Below, one piece after another: positions 1 through 7,186 of a stretch of DNA of 15,769 bases. Position numbers and translations under genes: made by a program. This DNA comes from Thermoplasmata archaeon. GTDB taxonomy: Archaea > Thermoplasmatota > Thermoplasmata > GCA-020350865. Location of the stretch: NCBI GenBank assembly GCA_020351895.1, contig CP070672.1, positions 1,604,177 to 1,619,945 on the forward strand, in the 5' to 3' direction. The notes under the pieces are model-generated. The model was given only the letters and a program-made list of their open reading frames with translations, searched no databases and had not been told where the DNA came from. Within the stretch, counting starts at the first letter, position 1, and each line of letters starts with the position of its first letter.

Positions 1-2
1 AA

Positions 3-206
3 GGGATCTTCGGTGTGAGTTTTTTGGTTGAAAGAAAGGAAGAGTTGACTCTCGAACAGAAGCAATTGATAGAGGAAAGGGAGGAAGCAAGGCGTGTCAA
101 GGACTGGAAAAAGTCGGACGAGATAAGGGACAAGTTAAAGGCACAGGGAATAGTCTTGGAGGATTCACAAACAGGTACAGTTTGGAAAAGAATCAAATCC
201 ACCTAA
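3..206 (+). CDS. cysS: Cysteinyl-tRNA synthetase, C-terminal fragment (5' end outside window)
   Basis: Only the last 67 codons are present; the frame is open to the left edge, so the in-frame GTG at 15 is not the true start. The fragment matches the C-terminal helical tail of class I CysRS. It shows the typical run of a charged helix ([20 protein letters not shown]), then [14 protein letters not shown], then GTVWKR close to the end. In the family this tail follows the catalytic Rossmann fold and the anticodon-binding helical bundle, and the enzyme charges tRNA-Cys with cysteine in the cytoplasm. The stop codon (204-206) overlaps by 4 bp the stop end of the convergent small gene on the other strand. 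The C-terminal motif is very characteristic, so the assignment is good despite the short length. HIGH and KMSKS motifs lie outside the window and cannot be checked. Confidence 0.88.
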   Translation, partial: GIFGVSFLVERKEELTLEQKQLIEEREEARRVKDWKKSDEIRDKLKAQGIVLEDSQTGTVWKRIKST

Positions 207-481
207 AGGAAGCACTTCTCTAAATCAGATAGCTCTGAACCTCTCAGCATGGATTTGTCTATTTTTGAGATGTAGTGGGCTTGAACCTTTGAGATATAGA
301 GGATATTGTTTCCAATCTTTACTCTAATATCTGATAACTTTGGGGCTTTCATGGTGACTGGTAGTAATTCCGCTCCAAAGCATGAGGTGCATATTCTAAA
401 GTCCTTCCCCTCCTTTTTTATGAATTCCACGATATCATCATCTATCTCTATGCCTGTTTTGGGTGAAACTTGGACTTTCAT
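203..481 (-). CDS. Conserved-looking 92-residue protein of unknown function with a CxxC motif
   Basis: I do not recognise this family. The 92-residue product is soluble, with no signal peptide or membrane segment. It begins [20 protein letters not shown], continues with a charged helix, and then has Cys31-T-S-Cys34 ([12 protein letters not shown]), which could bind a metal or form a redox pair. The second half alternates charged and hydrophobic residues ([21 protein letters not shown]), suggesting beta strands and a helix. A lone Cys lies near the C-terminus. The ATG is only 4 nt downstream of the crotonase stop, with a GGGAAG-like ribosome-binding site inside the end of that gene, so co-translation with the crotonase is likely. 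Its stop overlaps the convergent cysS stop by 4 bp. The tight spacing, sensible composition and lack of a competing gene make it a probable real gene. A role in acyl-CoA metabolism would be inference from context only. Confidence 0.72.
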   Translation of the reverse strand: MKVQVSPKTGIEIDDDIVEFIKKEGKDFRICTSCFGAELLPVTMKAPKLSDIRVKIGNNILYISKVQAHYISKIDKSMLRGSELSDLEKCFL

Positions 482-485
482 GGGG

Positions 486-1268
486 CTACTTCCCTTGGAA
501 GTTCGGTTTTCTCTTCTCTAAAAATGCGTTCAAACCCTCGTTCTTATCCTCGGTGGCAAAGGCCAATCCTTGAGTCTCAGCCTCGTAGGCTAGACCTTTT
601 TCCAGAGGTACATTCAGGCCTGCGTTTATTGCGGATTTTACCAATCGTATTGCCAGCTGACCGTTCTTTAAAATTTTCTGAGCAAGGGTTTTTGCTTCTC
701 CCATTAGCTCCTCTTGGGACACCACTTTATTGACAAGGCCGATTCTCAAAGCCTCGTTTGCATCTATCATCTCCCCTGTGAATATCAGTTCCTTGGCCTT
801 TGCCGAGCCTACAAGTCTTGGCAGCCTTTGGGTTCCCCCAAAGCCAGGATGAATGCCTAAGGTCACCTCGGGCAATCCAAATTTTGCTTTATCCGAAGCC
901 AGTATCATGTCACAGGCCAAGGCGAGCTCGCATCCTCCGCCTAGGGCATAGCCGTTCACTGCAGCGATTGTGGGTTTTGGCAAATTGTCTATAACGTTGA
1001 AAACACTCTGGCCGAAGTGCATGAATTTCCTTGCCTCCAAGGGAGTCATGTCCTTCATCTCTTTGATGTCTGCGCCAGCCACGAAGGCCTTCTCGCCCAC
1101 ACCTGTTATTATGATAACTCCTATATCGGGATCATCGTTTAGTTCTTGAGCCGCGGTTCTTATATCGGTGAGTGTCTCCGAGTTGAGGGCATTCAATGCC
1201 TGTGGCCTGTTCATGGAGATTATGCCGATATTTTTATCTTTCTCTAAAATCACATTCTTGAGTTCCAT
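486..1268 (-). CDS. Enoyl-CoA hydratase / crotonase family protein (3-hydroxyacyl-CoA dehydratase)
   Basis: This is a complete 260-residue crotonase, the usual length for the family. The fold is shown by NRPQALNALN (20-29), the oxyanion-hole segment FVAGADIKEM (62-71), and NGYALGGGCELALACD (105-120). The two acid/base glutamates of true hydratases are both present: Glu114 in GGGCELA and Glu134 in FGLPEV. The GFGGTQRLPRLVG segment is also typical. The expected reaction is reversible hydration of trans-2-enoyl-CoA (crotonyl-CoA type) in fatty-acid, butyrate or amino-acid degradation in the cytoplasm. The start is set by a strong Shine-Dalgarno (GGGGAGGT on the minus strand, 1276-1283) seven bases upstream. 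The 92-residue gene follows after 4 nt, probably in one transcript. No dehydrogenase, thiolase or acyl-CoA ligase is adjacent, so the exact pathway is open. Other crotonase activities cannot be excluded, but both glutamates favour hydratase. Confidence 0.93.
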   Translation of the reverse strand: MELKNVILEKDKNIGIISMNRPQALNALNSETLTDIRTAAQELNDDPDIGVIIITGVGEKAFVAGADIKEMKDMTPLEARKFMHFGQSVFNVIDNLPKPTIAAVNGYALGGGCELALACDMILASDKAKFGLPEVTLGIHPGFGGTQRLPRLVGSAKAKELIFTGEMIDANEALRIGLVNKVVSQEELMGEAKTLAQKILKNGQLAIRLVKSAINAGLNVPLEKGLAYEAETQGLAFATEDKNEGLNAFLEKRKPNFQGK

Positions 1269-1334
1269 ATTCTCTACCTCCCCTTACTAACAAGTATTAA
1301 CAGTGGGGTGAATGGGAGTTGGGGTATAATTGCT

Positions 1335-3308
1335 TTATTCTTTAAAGTAATATTCATAATCCACTGCTAGTTCCCAATCGTTTTCGGTATCGGTGAATCC
1401 TATGGGGCCGTTACTGAAGAAATCCCCGCATTCCCCTAATTGTATCGTGACATTGTATGTGCCTGTACCGTTCATGTAAGGATCGATATCTGGTTCATAC
1501 TCCATTGTAATGATAATTTCACCTGTCCCGCCTTGTGGATTCATGGCAGAATCCCGGGATTCATTACCATTAGGGGCTTGAACCTGCAAGGTGAAGGAAT
1601 CTGGTTCATTTACATATGTCCTGGGACCGTATTGCTGGTCTGGCTCATCTTCCCATGTTAAAATGAATGTGATTGAGATGACATTGGATTCGTCAACAGG
1701 GATTGTTTCAACAGTTTCAGAGTTCTCTTGTAAATGACCTGATAGGGTAATCTGGTCTCCTGACATGATCTCGTATTTTGACCAGTCCGTTAATCTTGGA
1801 CCACCTCCTTCATCCTCAGTTCTATGAAAAGTATTTGTTCCACCTAGAATACCAGCACCAATAACAGCTGGAATCAACAATAATGCAACGAATGCAGTAG
1901 AAGATTTGACCCAAATACCTTTATCTTCCACATAAGTTGGATCTTCTTCTTTCGCCATTTTATTTATCCATCTATTGTATAGAATAAGGCAGATTAACGT
2001 TAATAATCCTGCAGCTCCAAGACCTGCGCCAAAAAGTTTCGGCATATTCCATTGTACAACAAAAACGTCATACCAGAAACCATGAACAATTCCTCCAACT
2101 ACAGTCCCTATTCCCGTAGGTATGAAAAGAATACCCATATATATTGCGATCTTATCCTTAGGGGCAATTTTTGATACGTATGCAATAAAACCTGGATGTG
2201 TGACAAACTCACCGATTGAAAATACCAATATACCGGTTACAAATAAACCAGGATCCCCACTAAATAATACTAGAACGAATCCTACCAAAGAAATAGATAT
2301 TCCTATCATCATCACATTAAGGGATTTGTATTTCTCTACTTTTTTTCCGAGATAAGGCCCAACTGCAATTATAGTTCCTGGATTAATTATAGCCAATAAT
2401 TGGGGATTAAACCACCCAGGCATTCTCTGGAAATCCAGCATGTAAATTGCAAGAAATGTATGATTAAAAGCATATATGAACCAGAAACCCGAATAAATTA
2501 AACATAAAATCATAAATTTCCTGTCTTTCAGTGCAGGAATGATCTTTTTTAAGGCATCTGGAACGCTTATATCTTTTTGTGGTTCTAAGGGATTAGTATA
2601 GGAGGAAAACGAGATAAAAATATTAATTGCAATTAGGACGACAGCAACTATGAACATATAATAAAAATACTGCTCTGCAAGTCCATAAAGAAGGAAGGCA
2701 ATTCCCATAACTAAGTTTATTAAAAAAGCCCCTAGATTAATAAACCAGTAATATATTGAATAAGCGAAATTACGTTGTTTATCAGGAGTAATATGTGCTA
2801 TTGTAGCAGATACCAACGGTTTAAAAGCACCTGCTCCAAATCCTATGGCTAAGACTGCAAATACTAATATAGCGATACTGCCTGGTTGTACAAATAAAAT
2901 AAATAAATATCCTATCATCAATAATGAAAGACAGCTTATAAGAACCGTCCTGTATCCATATTTTTCTGCGAGTGCAGCAGCAATTATTGGAAAGAAATAC
3001 AATAAAATGTATAAGACAGCATATAGAATACCCCACACAATATCTGGAAACCCAAGAACTCGAACAACATATGGTGGGAGAACCGCGAGGGCTCCATAGA
3101 AGGCGCCTCTCTCGAAAAATTCAAGAGCGTCTACAACCCAGTATAATCTTGGAAACTGCGAGAAAAATCCCTTCTTCTCCTCAAACGGAGGGGGCGTCTC
3201 AACAACTTCGGCTTCAACTGGCTCTGGTTCAACAGGTTCGGCCTCCACCACTTCCTCCGTAACCACCTCAACTTCGTACTCTTCTGGTTCCTTGTCCTCA
3301 TTGTCCAT
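1335..3308 (-). CDS. POT/PTR-family (MFS) peptide transporter with acidic N-tail and C-terminal extracytoplasmic domain
   Basis: This is a 657-residue membrane protein, longer than the roughly 450-500 residues of a minimal bacterial POT transporter. Residues 1-48 are an acidic Glu/Val/Pro-rich cytoplasmic tail. TM1 carries EFFERGAFYG, matching the POT signature ExxERFxYY in spirit, and about twelve helices follow, including YSIYYWFINLGAFLI in TM5, the second conserved POT region. After TM12 comes an additional hydrophobic segment (TAFVALLLIPAVIGAGILGG, about residue 485). That gives 13 segments and places the final ~150 residues outside the cell. This tail is beta-rich with repeated aromatic/hydrophobic alternation and NxT/NES sites. 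POT carriers import di-/tripeptides with protons. I prefer the ATG at 3308; a TTG one codon upstream (3311) is possible, and a GGGAG site precedes both. Substrate is inferred from the family. It sits between the corrinoid activator and the crotonase on the same strand, with its own upstream gap. Confidence 0.85.
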   Translation of the reverse strand: MDNEDKEPEEYEVEVVTEEVVEAEPVEPEPVEAEVVETPPPFEEKKGFFSQFPRLYWVVDALEFFERGAFYGALAVLPPYVVRVLGFPDIVWGILYAVLYILLYFFPIIAAALAEKYGYRTVLISCLSLLMIGYLFILFVQPGSIAILVFAVLAIGFGAGAFKPLVSATIAHITPDKQRNFAYSIYYWFINLGAFLINLVMGIAFLLYGLAEQYFYYMFIVAVVLIAINIFISFSSYTNPLEPQKDISVPDALKKIIPALKDRKFMILCLIYSGFWFIYAFNHTFLAIYMLDFQRMPGWFNPQLLAIINPGTIIAVGPYLGKKVEKYKSLNVMMIGISISLVGFVLVLFSGDPGLFVTGILVFSIGEFVTHPGFIAYVSKIAPKDKIAIYMGILFIPTGIGTVVGGIVHGFWYDVFVVQWNMPKLFGAGLGAAGLLTLICLILYNRWINKMAKEEDPTYVEDKGIWVKSSTAFVALLLIPAVIGAGILGGTNTFHRTEDEGGGPRLTDWSKYEIMSGDQITLSGHLQENSETVETIPVDESNVISITFILTWEDEPDQQYGPRTYVNEPDSFTLQVQAPNGNESRDSAMNPQGGTGEIIITMEYEPDIDPYMNGTGTYNVTIQLGECGDFFSNGPIGFTDTENDWELAVDYEYYFKE

Positions 3309-3383
3309 CAATAGTGCTCCCTGGTCCTCTTTCGCCTACTAAATGCCACTGGATAATACGAACTACAATTTATCTTTTCCCAT

Positions 3384-5369
3384 TCATTCCTGTATTTTGG
3401 CCAACGTATCGGCTACGGAAGGGAACAGATTTATATCGGTATGTGGTAAAAATAGAGCGGATGTGAACTCATTATAGAACATATTGTTCACAGAAAGCTC
3501 GATATAGGTCATCATGGTGTAAATCCTCTCTGCCTCCTCTCTCATTTTTCTTGAAAGAAGGGCCATCCTTGCACCGCCCAAGGCACCGTTTCCAATGAAC
3601 TCGTACTTCTCAAGGGGGACATCGGGAAAAAGACCCAGTAAGATCGCCTTTTTCAGGTCGATGTAATTACCAAATCCACCTGCAATGTATATCTTGTCAA
3701 GGTCATCGAAGGTGTGATTCAGGCTCTTCAATAATACAGAGCAACTCGCATAAACCGCACCTTTAGTCCTTATTATGTTCTTGATGTCGGCCTCGGTTAC
3801 GACTATGTCCTTTCCCTTGCTCTCCTTCATGACTATCTCGCCATCCTCCTTTCTTTGAGCGATGACATCCCTACCCAATGAAGTCTCCTCAGCCCACGCC
3901 ACAACGAACTCCTTTCCCTCGGCACCGTCCCTTATCCGCGGAGAATTGATGTCATTTATATTCCCACTCTTATCTATAATACCATGTACGAACATCTCGG
4001 CGAGAAGGTCTATCAGACCCGATCCGCAAATACCTTTGGGCTTTACATCACCTATGGTCTTGTAAAAAACCTTGATATCCTTTCCATTTCCCGAAGGCAG
4101 CATATTGAGAGCTATCTTCTCTATGGCTCCAATGGATGCACGCATACCGTGCTGAACCTCGCCTCCTTCAAATGCCGGGCCAGCAGAGCAGGAGCAGGAA
4201 ACCAGCCATTCCTTGTTGCCCACAACCGCCTCACCATTGGTGCCAACATCTATCAGAAGGCCCAGCTCATCCTTCTTGTTCATGCCTGAAGCGAGAATGT
4301 CTGCAGTAATGTCCCCTCCCACATAGCTGCTTCTGCAGGGCATTATGAAGACTGGCGCTCCGGGATTTACCTCCAATCCCAGATCCCTTGCCTTCATGGC
4401 GGGAACTAAACTCGCTGTTGGTATATAGGGTTCCAACCTGATATGTTGCGGGTCAAGGGAGAGAAACAGGTGGCTCATGGTGGTGTTTCCAGCAGCCACG
4501 ACCCAGGTGATTTCCTCCTTGCAGGTTCCGTAGGCGATGCCTCTTCTACAAAGCTCGTCATCTAGGGTGAGCTGCTCTATTAAAAAGTTGATGGTTTCCA
4601 CAATCAGCTTGTTGAGCTTGGACAGACCCCCTTCTTCTTCTGCAAAATTTATCCTGGCAAGTACATCCTCACCACACACGATCTGCTTGTTGTAGTTGGA
4701 TTTGGTTGATATGGTTTCGCCATTTTTCAAATCAATAAGAGATACCACCACCGTTGTAGTTCCGATATCTATTGCCAGCCCAAAATGCTTGTTGGTTGTT
4801 TCCTTTGAATCGACATAGATTATCTCGTTTTGGTCATCCGTCTCTGCTAAAGTAACGCTAACATCCCATACATTCTCGCGAAGGGTTTTTGCTATATTTC
4901 TGAGTATGTTTAATCCAATGGTTGTATTCAAGATTTTGTGCTCTGCCAGCCCTTTTTTTATTCTCTCAAGGTCGCTTAGGTTGTCCTCGAGGCTAGGTGC
5001 TTGTAGAGTCAAGCGAATCTTCTGTGTCATTGGTGTGAGCTCTTCGATGCTTATCTCTTTTGATTTTACCAGTATCTGATGCTTTGCAGCCCTTGAAGCT
5101 TCGGGTATGAAAATCTCGACATCGCCTTCTATTGCGGTTTCGCATGCAAGAAAGACATTATTCTTTTTATCTTCTTCCGAAAGAAGCTCAGAATCACTGG
5201 CCTTCACCTCACCCTTGACCTGTACCTTGCACTTTCCGCATTTTCCCAAACCACCACAAACCGAGTTTATAAATACACCAGCATCCACAGCCGCGTTTAT
5301 GATGTTTTCTCCGGATTTGACTTTAACTGTTTTATTATCAGGCTGGAAAGTAACAACACAATCTACCAT
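3384..5369 (-). CDS. RACo-type corrinoid activation protein: [2Fe-2S] ferredoxin domain plus ASKHA ATPase (DUF4445)
   Basis: This 661-residue protein has the architecture of reductive activators of corrinoid proteins. An N-terminal plant-type ferredoxin domain carries Cys38, Cys44, Cys47 and Cys76 (CxxxxxCxxC...C), the ligands of a [2Fe-2S] cluster. A linker follows to about residue 195. Then comes an ASKHA-fold ATPase with the phosphate motif DIGTTTVVV (201-209), a second DVGTNGEAVVG, and the adenosine motif IYIAGGFGNYIDL near 575. The C-terminus (IELSVNNMFYNEF...ALFLP) is family-typical and has no cysteines, so it is RACo-like rather than RamA-like, which has C-terminal [4Fe-4S] ligands. 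Family members use ATP to reduce inactive Co(II) corrinoid back to Co(I), as in the Wood-Ljungdahl corrinoid/FeS protein or methyltransferase systems. No corrinoid protein or methyltransferase partner lies next to it here. A GGGAGGGTG ribosome-binding site (5375-5383) supports the ATG, and an AT box (about 5404-5412) lies upstream. Confidence 0.88.
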   Translation of the reverse strand: MVDCVVTFQPDNKTVKVKSGENIINAAVDAGVFINSVCGGLGKCGKCKVQVKGEVKASDSELLSEEDKKNNVFLACETAIEGDVEIFIPEASRAAKHQILVKSKEISIEELTPMTQKIRLTLQAPSLEDNLSDLERIKKGLAEHKILNTTIGLNILRNIAKTLRENVWDVSVTLAETDDQNEIIYVDSKETTNKHFGLAIDIGTTTVVVSLIDLKNGETISTKSNYNKQIVCGEDVLARINFAEEEGGLSKLNKLIVETINFLIEQLTLDDELCRRGIAYGTCKEEITWVVAAGNTTMSHLFLSLDPQHIRLEPYIPTASLVPAMKARDLGLEVNPGAPVFIMPCRSSYVGGDITADILASGMNKKDELGLLIDVGTNGEAVVGNKEWLVSCSCSAGPAFEGGEVQHGMRASIGAIEKIALNMLPSGNGKDIKVFYKTIGDVKPKGICGSGLIDLLAEMFVHGIIDKSGNINDINSPRIRDGAEGKEFVVAWAEETSLGRDVIAQRKEDGEIVMKESKGKDIVVTEADIKNIIRTKGAVYASCSVLLKSLNHTFDDLDKIYIAGGFGNYIDLKKAILLGLFPDVPLEKYEFIGNGALGGARMALLSRKMREEAERIYTMMTYIELSVNNMFYNEFTSALFLPHTDINLFPSVADTLAKIQE

Positions 5370-5436
5370 ACCTACACCCTCCCTTCACCATACGGATTGT
5401 AAACATTATATGTTTTTGCATAAACAATTTAGGATA

Positions 5437-6324
5437 TCAAGGACCCCCTAAATCCCCTCTAGTCTTCCTTATCCACCCCAGCCTTCTCTCCTTATTATTG
5501 ATGACAATATCCTGATCCTTGAATTCAGATTCGGCCTCGGCCAGGTATTCAACGGCCTTGAGTAATCCCTCCTTTGAAGGATTTCTTATATCCATGCTGG
5601 CTCTGGAAAGCTCCTGGCGCAGAAGTGACATGGCCAATCTGTCGTCATCGAATCCTTCGCAGAAATCCACAATGATGGCATCGGTGGCGCCTATAAGTGT
5701 TGTCCTATCCGTATGTCGGTAGATACCGTCAGCCACAAGGCTTTCAAAGACCTCCTTTACAGGATCCTTGGGCACCGATTTTGAGAGAACTATATGGCCC
5801 AGGCTCTCGAAGGTATTTTCAACATTCTCTCCGGTTTTTGCACTTGTGGAATAACAGGATTTGAGAATCGAGGGAAGAGTATCTTCTATACCTATGTTAT
5901 ACCTTGATGCCATGGTCATCATTTCCTCTGGTTCAAAGGCATATTCATCCACCAAATCCGATTTGTTGCAGGCGAAGGCCAGTGGAACATTTTCACAGAC
6001 ACTGAAAAGCAGTGGAATCCAATACCGCTCCAGACTGTTTAATGTCTCCCTTCTCGTGAGATCGGCAACAAGAAAGGCACCGTGCACACCCACAAAGGAT
6101 CTTGTATGGACCGCGGTGTATCCCGCCCTACCCAAAACATCCCATATCATGAGACTGATGTTCACATCTTTCTCGTCTTTATTGATAACAAGATCTTTTT
6201 TTGTCACCTTGCATCCTATTGTTGTGATATAAGAATCTTCAAACTTATCAAAAACATAGCGCCTAATCAAGCTGGTCTTTCCTACACCACTGTCCCCAAG
6301 AAGCACGATCTTCTTTATGACCAT
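5437..6324 (-). CDS. Ras/Rab-like small GTPase with ~120-residue C-terminal extension
   Basis: Residues 1-175 form a Ras-superfamily G domain with all five motifs. G1 is GDSGVGKT (10-17), G2 is Thr35 in YITTIG, G3 is WDVLGRAG (61-68), G4 is NKSD (120-123) and G5 is SAK (161-163). It is Rab/Ras-like in spacing, but the G3 sequence is unusual: the Ras DTAGQ is replaced by DVLGR, so the catalytic Gln61 equivalent is Arg66. This implies slow or partner-dependent GTP hydrolysis. Residues ~176-295 are an extra charged, mostly helical region I do not recognise (TTLIGATDAIIVDFCEGFDD, then LLRQELSRASMDIRNP). There is no C-terminal prenylation CAAX-type cysteine and no membrane segment. The function is presumably a GTP-controlled switch in the cytoplasm; the partner is unknown. 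An AGGAGAGGT ribosome-binding site immediately precedes the ATG. It lies 67 bp upstream of the RACo gene on the same strand. Confidence 0.87.
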   Translation of the reverse strand: MVIKKIVLLGDSGVGKTSLIRRYVFDKFEDSYITTIGCKVTKKDLVINKDEKDVNISLMIWDVLGRAGYTAVHTRSFVGVHGAFLVADLTRRETLNSLERYWIPLLFSVCENVPLAFACNKSDLVDEYAFEPEEMMTMASRYNIGIEDTLPSILKSCYSTSAKTGENVENTFESLGHIVLSKSVPKDPVKEVFESLVADGIYRHTDRTTLIGATDAIIVDFCEGFDDDRLAMSLLRQELSRASMDIRNPSKEGLLKAVEYLAEAESEFKDQDIVINNKERRLGWIRKTRGDLGGP

Positions 6325-6467
6325 TACCTCTCCTCTCTCTGCTGGGTATATATTGTAAGACGCTGTATTTAGATATTTCTTTTATTATGGCTCAAATAAC
6401 AATAGCAGGGATTATTACTGACATCAAGCACTTTCTGCTACTATGCAGGTCAGTCTCCTAAAATCAT

Positions 6468-7130
6468 TCAATTCCTTGGTTCTTTTCGGCATCTCAGAAA
6501 AAGAACTACTGGTTTTTTCCAAATGATTTCCTTTTCTATGATTGTAAAACCTATTCTTTTATAGTAATCGGTGAGGTTATCTATGGTGAAGTTATGCCAG
6601 TACTTTGGTTTTCCATAGATTAAAATCCACTTAATCAGCTTCAAATTCTCTACAAAGCCAGAATCACCAAAGCAGTATGTGATACTCAGAAATTCACAGT
6701 TATTTCTAAGGACCCGTTCCCCCTCCCTGATGGCCGAATCTGGCTCCTTCATGGTCTGAAGGGCATTCACAACAAATAGTTTGTCAAAGGATGCAGAGGG
6801 AAAAGGAAGATTGTAAGCATCCCCCTCATAAAATTTAACATTTCTTATGCCCTGCTCCTCTTTTTTTCTATTTGCCTCGGCAATCATCTCCAAGGATATA
6901 TCCACACCAATAGCCTCTTTGCATCTGCTTGATAGGAAAAATGTGATATCTCCAGTTCCGCAGCCAACCTCCAATATCCTATCATGGGATTTTACATACG
7001 AAGCGAGCTTGGATTTGAATATCTTGTACTGGTCAGAAAAAGCGCTTTCAATCCATCTGTCGTAGTTTTTTGCAACCTTGCTCCAAAACTTTCGTTCACT
7101 TATTTTTCTTTTATCTTCCGCAACCTTCAT
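6468..7130 (-). CDS. Class I SAM-dependent methyltransferase (UbiE/Methyltransf_11-like)
   Basis: This complete 220-residue protein has the seven-strand Rossmann methyltransferase pattern. FWSKVAKNYDRW (15-26) is a cap-helix start common in UbiE- and phospholipid-methyltransferase-like enzymes. Motif I is ILEVGCGTGD (52-61). Motif II is AIGVDISLEMI, followed by YEGDAYNLPFPSASFDKLFVV (motifs III/IV) and REGERVLRNN. The C-terminal part is short and ends KKPVVLFLRCRKEPRN. It should transfer a methyl group from S-adenosylmethionine in the cytoplasm or at the membrane face; the acceptor cannot be read from the sequence. It is divergent from the radical SAM gene, separated by only 56 bp of AT-rich DNA, so the two may share control. 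There is no strong Shine-Dalgarno, so the mRNA may be leaderless. The gene is 143 bp from the GTPase gene downstream on the same strand. Confidence 0.85.
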   Translation of the reverse strand: MKVAEDKRKISERKFWSKVAKNYDRWIESAFSDQYKIFKSKLASYVKSHDRILEVGCGTGDITFFLSSRCKEAIGVDISLEMIAEANRKKEEQGIRNVKFYEGDAYNLPFPSASFDKLFVVNALQTMKEPDSAIREGERVLRNNCEFLSITYCFGDSGFVENLKLIKWILIYGKPKYWHNFTIDNLTDYYKRIGFTIIEKEIIWKKPVVLFLRCRKEPRN

Positions 7131-7186
7131 ATGTTACCAAGTAAGGGAACAGGTATATTAATAATAAATGGTATATAGTCTGGTTA
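7131..7186. promoter_or_regulatory. Compact divergent promoter between methyltransferase (-) and radical SAM gene (+)
   Basis: Only 56 bp separate the two start codons. The centre (7153-7178) is an AT run with TATA-like boxes readable on both strands: tatatta at 7154-7160 about 30 nt before the plus-strand ATG, and TTAATATA on the minus strand at 7153-7160. Neither gene has a clear Shine-Dalgarno in the gap (ctggtta before the plus ATG). With box-to-ATG distances near 25-30 nt, leaderless transcripts are plausible for both. The promoter call is inference from archaeal TATA spacing. Confidence 0.45.

Noticed and set aside
15..206. A free-standing 63-residue protein starting at the GTG at 15
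   Set aside because: The frame is open upstream to the window edge and the sequence is the C-terminal tail of CysRS, so it is the end of a longer gene.
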